Shown in pieces: positions 4,669 to 10,705 of a stretch of 10,705 bases of DNA. The stretch is taken from NCBI GenBank assembly GCA_964557125.1, contig CAZKYX010000032.1, positions 1 through 10,705 of the forward strand, given 5' to 3'. The stretch is from CAZKYX01 sp964557125. GTDB lineage: Bacteria; Patescibacteriota; Microgenomatia; Levybacterales; GWA1-39-11. The notes below the pieces were generated by a model. The model saw nothing but the letters and a program-made list of their open reading frames with translations, was not told the DNA's origin and made no database searches. The translations under genes and the position numbers were made by a program. The stretch's first letter is position 1; every line of letters begins with the position of its first letter.

Positions 4669-5856
4669 TCAGGGTGCAAAGCATTTCTTTATTTCACTCT
4701 CTGCTGATTTGCCGAGTGGGTTAAAGAGGCTTTGTTGCCATGTTGCTTCCTCGGGTATGGTAAGGTCGACAAACCACCATAATACCCCGCGAATAGTGGG
4801 CTTGAATACAGAACACACGCTTTCATAGTAAAGACGCTGTTCTTCTTGGTTTTCTTCACCGGGAAGAGACCACGCATACGGTATTCGGTGTGAACCGGTT
4901 CTCGCGATAACTCCGATTTCAGAAAAAACAAGGGTATTCATTTGTCTACCGCTGCTTTCGATGATGGGTATCCATTTTTGCCATGCTACAATGAGTTGCT
5001 CAAGCGTTGCTATCGCCGGCGCATCGAGCTCAAAGTAAGCATCAATACTTTCAAAATCAAGCAGCCTTTTCCAAGGAGTACTTTCTAAGGGAAAGTTGGC
5101 ATATTTTGGGTCCCAATTGGTTGAGTAGGTTATTTGTCCCTTGTACATGTTTCTTGTACGTTCAATGAGTGTTGTCCACCAAGAGTTTTCAAACTCAAGA
5201 GATGAAAATTCAGTTCCTATGGACAAAACATCAACATGCTCTGTTTCTGCAATCTGAGCATAGAACGACAAGTATTTCCAGTAGCTCTCAAACCATGCGT
5301 CCTTCGATACAGGTTGAATGCTACCTCGCCACTGACCATCAGGGATAAAACTTTCTTCATCAAGAAGCGGACGAAGCGTTACAAAAAAGCCTCGTTTTTT
5401 TGCCTCTCTCACAAAGAAGGTTATCATTTCCACCGAAGGTGTTTTTTTGGAATCGGTGCTTATAGATGTAGAACGCCAATTGTCTTGAAAGAGCGGTATT
5501 ACCAGAACTGCTGTATTTGCGTTGAGGTCTACCAGTCTTTCTAAATGTTGGACAGTCCACTTCTTGTAGTCATCGGGATTGTCGTATATGACAGTATTTG
5601 CTCCGGCTTGAAATGGTGATGCTGCACTTACTTTGTTTGTCACCAGTTTTGGTTGCGGAGTAGGTGTTGGCGCTATTGTAGGCGAGATGGTACCTGATAG
5701 GGTGCGACCATCTGATTGAGTTGGTGCTTCCAATTGGTCAGTGCCATTTTCTGGAAGTGGATTTTTCCACTCTTTTGTCTCTTTGGTTGATATGACTCCT
5801 ATAAACATGACCGCACTCAGAAGCAGTCCCATTCCAAGACCGGCTGTCTTTTTCAC
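4669..5856 (-). CDS. Secreted or membrane-anchored GH113-like glycoside hydrolase
   Basis: A 395-aa exported protein. A GTG start at 5856 is preceded by AGGAG, 8 nt away. Residues 1-22 form a Lys-headed hydrophobic signal/anchor (MKKTAGLGMGLLLSAVMFIG). No lipobox Cys is seen, so it may remain as an N-terminal membrane anchor. Residues about 25-75 are a Pro/Thr-rich linker (TIAPTPTPQP). The rest is a TIM-barrel-like domain: LRPLLDEESF and QWRGSIQP (about 161-182), WFESYWKYLSFYAQIAE (188-204), IGTEF with Glu216 as the likely acid/base, ITYSTNWD (242-249), and FSEIGV with Glu313 as the likely nucleophile, closing with GVLWWFVDL. This order matches GH113 beta-mannanase-like enzymes. By family it would cut beta-mannan-type polysaccharide outside the cell, but the true substrate is unproven. 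Its own promoter is at 5956-5984. It ends with TGA. Confidence 0.8.
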   Translation of the reverse strand: MKKTAGLGMGLLLSAVMFIGVISTKETKEWKNPLPENGTDQLEAPTQSDGRTLSGTISPTIAPTPTPQPKLVTNKVSAASPFQAGANTVIYDNPDDYKKWTVQHLERLVDLNANTAVLVIPLFQDNWRSTSISTDSKKTPSVEMITFFVREAKKRGFFVTLRPLLDEESFIPDGQWRGSIQPVSKDAWFESYWKYLSFYAQIAETEHVDVLSIGTEFSSLEFENSWWTTLIERTRNMYKGQITYSTNWDPKYANFPLESTPWKRLLDFESIDAYFELDAPAIATLEQLIVAWQKWIPIIESSGRQMNTLVFSEIGVIARTGSHRIPYAWSLPGEENQEEQRLYYESVCSVFKPTIRGVLWWFVDLTIPEEATWQQSLFNPLGKSAESEIKKCFAP

Positions 5857-5906
5857 TTATCTCTCCTGTCTGTTGGTAATTTGTTGTTAAAGAACTCTCA
5901 CACGTG

Positions 5907-5930
5907 AAAAGAGCATGCTTAAGCTCTTTT
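5907..5930 (-). terminator. Hairpin between the giant gene and the hydrolase gene
   Basis: AAAAGAGC (5907-5914) and GCTCTTTT (5923-5930) form a perfect 8-bp stem with the 8-nt loop ATGCTTAA. Read on the minus strand the T-run lies inside the stem and no T-run follows. It could be a weak terminator for the giant gene, or a leader hairpin in the hydrolase mRNA, because it lies downstream of that gene's promoter. Confidence 0.45.
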
Positions 5931-5955
5931 TATTATGAGTCTTTTTGATGTTCAG

Positions 5956-5984
5956 ATTATAAGGTTATTTGTATTTGGAGTCAA
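5956..5984 (-). promoter_or_regulatory. Strong sigma70-type promoter of the hydrolase gene
   Basis: On the minus strand TTGACT (5984-5979) and TATAAT (5961-5956) are separated by exactly 17 bp. This gives a leader of about 90 nt before GTG 5856, containing the 5907-5930 hairpin. The -35 begins 13 bp after the stop codon of the giant gene. Confidence 0.75.
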
Positions 5985-5997
5985 GGAAGAGTAATAA

Positions 5998-8900
5998 TTA
6001 TAGGGATGTAATTTTCCAAGTTATTTCCATCGCATCCCCAATGAAGTCTGTATCCCTATCAACTGCAAAGTATATCTTGTCCCCTGCTTGAAGTGTTCCT
6101 AAATTGTGTGTCGTTCCGTCTGTTGTCCATGCTTGTGTTGTTCCTTGAAGACTTGTGACTTCGGTTTTGTTTTGGTTAAAGACTTTTAGTGTTGCTCCAC
6201 CTCCCCAACCTACGACTCTGCGTATTGCCAAAGAAGAAACTTCATATTCTCCCGTTTGAGGAACCACAAAAGCAGCTACTGCAAGGTGATCGTTATCAGG
6301 TGCATGCATTTGTAAATCAAATACTCCTGTTGGTGAAGGAGTATTTGATTCTCCTCCATCACTTCCTCTTGCTACAGTACTTTTCCCAACGTATGGATAA
6401 TTTCCATTTGGACTCGTTGACATCCTTTGGTGTATCCCAACATTGTTAAATGCATCAGGATGAGCAGTTGCACTATATGTATCAAACAAACTTCCCGTAT
6501 CAACCCCATCGTTGTTAGATGATTCAAAGAATTCTATGGTGGCAGAACTGCTTCCCGACGTAATGGTACCGCTTGAAGAATTTTCCTGAAGAGTAATATC
6601 ATGCGATTCGTATGTGTGAGATTGTGAAGTTGGGTTAACAGTAATTGTAACGTTTTCTGATGTAGTGCCATCAAGATTTGTAGCTGTTAAAGTATAGGTG
6701 GTAGTTGTAATTGGTGTGACTATTAGACTGTCAACTGCAGCTACATTACCGATTCCATTGTCCAATGAAATAGTAGCTGCTCCTGTCGTATTCCATGTAA
6801 GAGTGGAACTGGCACCTTGGGTGATGGTTGTTGGGGTAGCGCTGAATGTACTTATTACCGGCTGATTTGTGTTAAATGTTCCTGTTATTTTCCACGACGT
6901 CTCAATTGCATCTCCAATGAAATCAGCGTCTTTATCAACCGCAAAATATATTTTGTCACCTGCAGTTAGTGTGCCAAGATTTGTAACCGTGTTATTCTGA
7001 ATCCACCCAAGACTACCGGTTGTTGTAACCGATGTTTTTTGTATTTTGTCAGCACCAAAAACTTTCAGTGTAACACCACTGCTCCAAGGAATTACGTTGC
7101 GTATTGCAAGAGAAGAAACTTCATATTCTCCCGTTTGAGGAACCACAAAAGCAGCTACTGCAAGGTGATCGTTATCAGGTGCATGCATTTGTAAATCAAA
7201 TACTCCTGTTGGTGAAGGAGTATTTGATTCTCCTCCATCACTTCCTCTTGCTACAGTACTTTTCCCAACGTATGGATAATTTCCATTTGGACTCGTTGAC
7301 ATCCTTTGGTGTATCCCAACATTGTTAAATGCATCAGGATGAGCAGTTGCACTATATGTATCAAACAAACTTCCCGTATCAACCCCATCGTTGTTAGATG
7401 ATTCAAAGAATTCTATGGTGGCAGGGGTTGAAGCTGCATTATCGTCTATAATTGCTTGTGAGTTGTTGGTTGAAAAAACAGAATCAAAGGAATCCCACGT
7501 TTTTGTTATGACCGATGCACCAGTAAAAGTCGCTTGATAGCTCGTGTTAGAAGTAGGATTGACCACATGGTTTTGGGCACCACCATCCGACCAGCTATTA
7601 AAAATATATTCATTTCCTGAAAGTGTTTGGGGAGATGCTGCAAAAAGTGAAACAGTATCGTTTCTTACCACTTTGGCTGTAAAAGGTGTTGTGTATTCTT
7701 CGCCGGCCAGAACAATCTTTAGTCCTGGTGGTGTTGAGCTAAGAGTTACATCAACGAGTCGCGGATGTACTTCGCGAGATGTATCGCTTTGAAGTCCTTG
7801 ACTATCTGTGGCTGTAAATTTGATTTCAAGATATACATCGGTACCATGCTGTGAGGGTGAAACGACAGTTCCTGAATCACCTTGCCCTTGGCTAAATGGA
7901 TGCACATGACACGTATTTGTTGCAGGGTCACAATGATGTAATAACACTTGCCAAGACAGTGCAGAGGAAGCTAGTGTACCGTCTTGTGTGTCAGTTGCTT
8001 CAGCCGTAAATGAGATTGTTTCTCCTGCATCATATAAAGTACCTTCATTTGGTGTGAGTATGGTAACTGTTGGAGCCGAATTACCTGCCGATATCTGTAC
8101 AGTCTTACTTCTTACAAAACCTTGAGCATCAGTGACACTCAGAGTTGCGGTGTAATTACCGACAGTTGTGTAGGTATGTGATGGGTTTGCTTCGGTTGAG
8201 AAAGCACCATCTCCAAAACTCCAGCTATAGGTAAGAGCTTGTCCTTCGGGGTCAAGGGTTCCTGTGCTTGAAAATGCAACCGGAAGAGGTGTATTTCCTG
8301 TGGTTGGTGTTGCTTGAATTTGAACGACTGGCGGAAGACCGTTTGTAAAATAGGAAAGCCTTCTCAGCTGACCGGTGTAAATAGACAAATAATAGAGATT
8401 ACTGTCAGGACCGCTAAAAATTTGCACAGGCCCATCAGGGTTTGTAGGAAATTCAGCTATTGTATTTGGAATCAAAGCATCATTCTCATCTGTTTTGAAT
8501 GACCATATTTTGTTCTGCCCATAATCCCCAAAAAAGTATGTATTTTGATACTGCTCCGGATATTCCCCTCCAGTATAAAAAGTACCTCCTACGGCTGCTG
8601 ACGTAAAGCCTGCATGAGGGTAAAAATAGAGCGGTGGTATTGAGCTGCCTGATGCTACAAGGTCAACGCACGTTGAATATGCTTGAAACCCTGGTAGTAC
8701 TGTTTCGGCTTCATAACAAGGCCATCCATAATTTCCACCACGGTCAACCACATTGATTTCTTCATAGTCAGTTCTTCCAACATCGCCAGCATAAATTCTC
8801 CCCGTTGAATTTCGAAAATCCCATCTGAATGGATTTCGAAAGCCTCGTGCCCATACTTTCGAGCGGTTTGAGTTAACATTTCCATTAAAGAAAGGATTGT

Positions 8901-10705
8901 CTGTTGGTGCTGTACCGTCAGGATTAATTCTTAGAATTTTTCCATTTAAGCTGTCAAGATTTTGTGCACGAAGAGAAAGTGGGGTGTCATCATCCGCTCC
9001 ATCACCGATACTTACAAACATTGTCCCATCCGATGCGAATTTAACTTGACCAACGGTATGTGTAATTGCATCAGAAGCAATACAATCAGTTCCCATTGGA
9101 AAATCTTCGCAAGACGGAGTGGCAGGATTTCCTACAGTCGTTCCAAGGAGAACAAGTTCACTGGCCGGATCCGCTGTATTACCCTCCACAGTAAATCTTG
9201 ACAAGCGAGCAGTTTTTGCCCCTGCAATATTAGCAGGGTTTGTTTCATAGGTATATGTTGCATATATATATCCGTTCGTTGCAAAGTTAGGGTCAAGGGC
9301 AATTGAAATGAGTCCTCTGTCTTGATACTGATTGACATTGGGAATTGCGATAAGCGGATCAGGAAGAAGAATTCCATTTTCAACAATTCGTATAGTACCT
9401 TTTTGTTCTGCGATGAAAATCCGCCCATCAGGAGCAAACGTTGCATACGTTGCAAGGTCTAGATTTGAGGCCAATACATCCGTTTCAAATCCTTCCAAAG
9501 CATCAGCAGTGTAAGATGTTGAAAGAGAAATGTCATCAAAGAACATATCTGCGTTTACTCCGGCAGATGAGTAAAAAAGTCCCCACGAAACAAATCCGAT
9601 GTCATCATCTCCGGCAACACCGGTATTCAAATTATAAAACTGTGCAATTCTTACACCATCCAGCCACAATTCTATCTGACCTTGTGCGGTGTCAACTGTG
9701 TAGCGGACTTGTAGTTCATGGTATGAATTGTCACGAGGTATTGCAGTTCCAAAACTTCCAAGCGAAACACCAGCGCCACATAAAACCGGGTCGCAGTAAC
9801 CCGGAGCTGAGGCTCCAAAAAGTCTCACATTGAGTCTGTAATCCTCGTCAAGGGATACATACATTTGTCTGAAAAGGTCCTTATCTTTTAGAACAAGCAT
9901 GTTGATGCGTGTTCCTTGAGGGATGTTTGTTTGCGGCGCGAGACTAAAGAAAGATCTGACGTAGACAGTATTTTGGGGTGCAAATTGTTTGTCTACAACT
10001 ACCGTAGGTGCAGTTCCATCCGACGTGACTTCCATAGCGTACGTTTTGCTTCTTGGATGTACTGCATTCACCTCAAGAGTATTTCCATTTTCAACAAATA
10101 TACCGGTAAAAGCGGATGTGTTTCCTTCTTCAAATCCATTCTGAAAGAAAGGAGAAGTAGTCGTTTGCGTAAAGTCTGCAGTTAATGTCGTATCAGTTAG
10201 TGAACTTATGGTATGAGAGGCACTTCCGGTATCAGACCATGAAGAAAATGTTAAGGTTTTCCCGCTTGTGCTTGTTTGGGGAGAGGGGGCGTAGATAGTG
10301 TGCTGGGTTCCCGGTGCAGATTGGACAGTGTAGGGTGTTGAGTGCACCTCACCATCTACAAGAACAGTTGCACCAACTTCATTTGAATTGATAGTGATTG
10401 CTATTGCCGGATTGGTATCTTTTCGGGTTATGTCAAAGTTTATTTCCATCGCATCCCCAATGAAGTCTGTATCCCTATCAACTGCAAAGTATATCTTGTC
10501 CCCTGCTTGAAGTGTTCCTAAATTGTGTGTCGTTCCGTCTGTTGTCCATGCTTGTGTTGTTCCTTGAAGACTTGTGACTTCGGTTTTGTTTTGGTTAAAG
10601 ACTTTTAGTGTTGCTCCACCTCCCCAACCTACGACTCTGCGTATTGCCAAAGAAGAAACTTCATATTCTCCCGTTTGAGGAACCACAAAAGCAGCTACTG
10701 CAAGG
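5998..10705 (-). CDS. Giant modular surface protein with GSDH/PQQ sugar dehydrogenase domain, 5'-truncated
   Basis: The frame is open to the right edge (LAVAAF precedes the GTG at 10686, which is internal), so the N-terminus and any signal peptide lie outside. Residues are counted from 10686. 1-90: end of beta-module copy 1. About 95-178: InlB-B-like repeat (SSWSDTG...TADF). 180-390: LamG/concanavalin-like jelly roll (WLDGVRI). 397-780: glucose/sorbosone dehydrogenase beta-propeller with RGLISIALDPNF, His543 in THTVGQ as the likely catalytic base, and Arg617/Asn618 in FRNPF, all expected for PQQ binding. 781-868: PKD domain (WSFGDG). 868-985: Ig-like domain with LHHCDPATNTCHVHPF. 985-1060: second InlB-like repeat. 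1086-1271: module copy 2. 1272-1355: Ig-like domain. 1381-1562: module copy 3. By family it could oxidise sugars outside the cell using PQQ, or be a non-enzymatic lectin/adhesin. The C-terminus (WKITSL) has no sorting motif or membrane helix. It ends with TAA. Confidence 0.85.
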   Translation of the reverse strand, partial: LAVAAFVVPQTGEYEVSSLAIRRVVGWGGGATLKVFNQNKTEVTSLQGTTQAWTTDGTTHNLGTLQAGDKIYFAVDRDTDFIGDAMEINFDITRKDTNPAIAITINSNEVGATVLVDGEVHSTPYTVQSAPGTQHTIYAPSPQTSTSGKTLTFSSWSDTGSASHTISSLTDTTLTADFTQTTTSPFFQNGFEEGNTSAFTGIFVENGNTLEVNAVHPRSKTYAMEVTSDGTAPTVVVDKQFAPQNTVYVRSFFSLAPQTNIPQGTRINMLVLKDKDLFRQMYVSLDEDYRLNVRLFGASAPGYCDPVLCGAGVSLGSFGTAIPRDNSYHELQVRYTVDTAQGQIELWLDGVRIAQFYNLNTGVAGDDDIGFVSWGLFYSSAGVNADMFFDDISLSTSYTADALEGFETDVLASNLDLATYATFAPDGRIFIAEQKGTIRIVENGILLPDPLIAIPNVNQYQDRGLISIALDPNFATNGYIYATYTYETNPANIAGAKTARLSRFTVEGNTADPASELVLLGTTVGNPATPSCEDFPMGTDCIASDAITHTVGQVKFASDGTMFVSIGDGADDDTPLSLRAQNLDSLNGKILRINPDGTAPTDNPFFNGNVNSNRSKVWARGFRNPFRWDFRNSTGRIYAGDVGRTDYEEINVVDRGGNYGWPCYEAETVLPGFQAYSTCVDLVASGSSIPPLYFYPHAGFTSAAVGGTFYTGGEYPEQYQNTYFFGDYGQNKIWSFKTDENDALIPNTIAEFPTNPDGPVQIFSGPDSNLYYLSIYTGQLRRLSYFTNGLPPVVQIQATPTTGNTPLPVAFSSTGTLDPEGQALTYSWSFGDGAFSTEANPSHTYTTVGNYTATLSVTDAQGFVRSKTVQISAGNSAPTVTILTPNEGTLYDAGETISFTAEATDTQDGTLASSALSWQVLLHHCDPATNTCHVHPFSQGQGDSGTVVSPSQHGTDVYLEIKFTATDSQGLQSDTSREVHPRLVDVTLSSTPPGLKIVLAGEEYTTPFTAKVVRNDTVSLFAASPQTLSGNEYIFNSWSDGGAQNHVVNPTSNTSYQATFTGASVITKTWDSFDSVFSTNNSQAIIDDNAASTPATIEFFESSNNDGVDTGSLFDTYSATAHPDAFNNVGIHQRMSTSPNGNYPYVGKSTVARGSDGGESNTPSPTGVFDLQMHAPDNDHLAVAAFVVPQTGEYEVSSLAIRNVIPWSSGVTLKVFGADKIQKTSVTTTGSLGWIQNNTVTNLGTLTAGDKIYFAVDKDADFIGDAIETSWKITGTFNTNQPVISTFSATPTTITQGASSTLTWNTTGAATISLDNGIGNVAAVDSLIVTPITTTTYTLTATNLDGTTSENVTITVNPTSQSHTYESHDITLQENSSSGTITSGSSSATIEFFESSNNDGVDTGSLFDTYSATAHPDAFNNVGIHQRMSTSPNGNYPYVGKSTVARGSDGGESNTPSPTGVFDLQMHAPDNDHLAVAAFVVPQTGEYEVSSLAIRRVVGWGGGATLKVFNQNKTEVTSLQGTTQAWTTDGTTHNLGTLQAGDKIYFAVDRDTDFIGDAMEITWKITSL
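6021..6545 (-). repeat. Beta-rich module copy 3 (C-terminal)
   Basis: This stretch encodes the module from ATIEFFESSNNDGVDTG to GDAMEIT. Bases 6232-6545 are identical to 7111-7424 (314 bp). Bases 6021-6286 are identical to 10440-10705 (at least 266 bp, to the window edge). The module is beta-strand-rich, with GDKIYFAVDRDTDFIGDA near its end; it looks like a carbohydrate-binding or jelly-roll type domain, but I cannot name a family. Confidence 0.9.
6315..6350. repeat. 14-bp perfect inverted repeat inside module copy 3
   Basis: Arms AATCAAATACTCCT (6315-6328) and AGGAGTATTTGATT (6337-6350) are exact reverse complements around the 8-nt loop GTTGGTGA. It lies wholly within coding sequence for ESNTPSPTGVFD, so codon choice has to maintain it. 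No T-run follows on either strand. Confidence 0.7.
6886..7424 (-). repeat. Beta-rich module copy 2 (mosaic)
   Basis: The N-terminal half (7111-7424) is identical to copy 3. The C-terminal half (6886-7110) is clearly diverged from copies 1 and 3 but still homologous in protein (GDKIYFAVDKDADFIGDA versus GDKIYFAVDRDTDFIGDA). The boundary at 7110/7111 is sharp: 314 identical bases followed by frequent differences. Confidence 0.88.
7194..7229. repeat. 14-bp perfect inverted repeat inside module copy 2
   Basis: The same inverted repeat as at 6315-6350, carried in the 314-bp identical tract 879 bp away. It is therefore not an independent conservation of the hairpin. Confidence 0.7.
10440..10705 (-). 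repeat. Beta-module copy 1, cut by the window edge
   Basis: All 266 visible bases match 6021-6286 exactly. The identity starts at 10440, just after FDITRKD-type sequence replaces the WKIT ending of the other copies. Bases 10651-10705 are also identical to 7111-7165 of copy 2, so all three copies share that tract. The remainder lies beyond the window. Confidence 0.9.

Noticed and set aside
6232..7424. Repeats as CRISPR or an insertion sequence
   Set aside because: The repeated units are in-frame protein modules with no spacers, no terminal inverted repeats and no transposase.
9441..9833. 130-aa open frame on the plus strand antisense to the giant gene
   Set aside because: Its composition (Cys/His/Arg/Gln-rich) looks like a shadow of the real frame, with no SD or promoter; the same holds for other plus-strand frames in 6189-10185.
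10684..10686. GTG at 10686 as the start of the giant protein
   Set aside because: The preceding codons (LAVAAF) match the interior of the repeated module, so the GTG is an internal Val codon.

Overview
The window looks like bacterial chromosome, coding on both strands with compact spacing and the standard genetic code (TGA, TAA and TAG all end genes here). The gene types fit an uncultivated Patescibacteria/CPR-like lineage: a small RecB-type nuclease tail with QxxxY and CDYCAYR motifs, a glycine-rich protein with two CxxC-x17-CxxC zinc ribbons, a GH113-like secreted hydrolase, and a giant modular surface protein with a PQQ sugar-dehydrogenase domain. This placement is an inference from gene style; no rRNA or tRNA marker is present.

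Layout. The left edge (1-322, +) holds the C-terminal end of a PD-(D/E)XK nuclease. It is followed by a perfect 24-bp palindrome (333-356), a candidate promoter (384-412) and an unrecognised 233-aa protein (495-1196). A hairpin at 1218-1247 separates this from a 150-aa P-loop nucleotide kinase-like gene (1278-1730, +). Converging on that gene are three minus-strand genes: a glycine-rich double zinc-ribbon protein (3281-2589), a four-helix membrane protein with an internal duplication (2530-2096), and an unrecognised 105-aa protein (2064-1747). An NAD-dependent epimerase/dehydratase (3498-4562, +) starts from a well-formed promoter at 3380-3408 and ends at a strong terminator. That terminator sits back to back with the terminator of a membrane-anchored or secreted GH113-like glycoside hydrolase (5856-4669, -). 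The right half (5998 to the edge, -) is one very large, 5'-truncated modular extracellular protein with a GSDH (PQQ sugar dehydrogenase-type) core, an LamG-like domain, PKD and Ig-like domains, and three copies of an unrecognised beta-rich module. Parts of those copies are identical at the DNA level.

The most interesting structural signals are not genes. First, the four AT-rich genes between 1278 and 3281 each have a -10-like hexamer ending 6 or 7 nt before the start codon and no Shine-Dalgarno sequence. This is the geometry of leaderless transcripts, while the neighbouring genes at 3498 and 5856 have clear SD sequences and leaders. Second, the palindrome at 333-356 and an imperfect inverted repeat lying over the -10 of the epimerase promoter share the half-site GTTYGATA. 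Third, the giant gene carries exact intragenic repeats (314 bp and at least 266 bp) with sharp boundaries, which suggests gene conversion or recent duplication. The window ends inside one of these repeats. I found no CRISPR array, insertion sequence, tRNA or rRNA.
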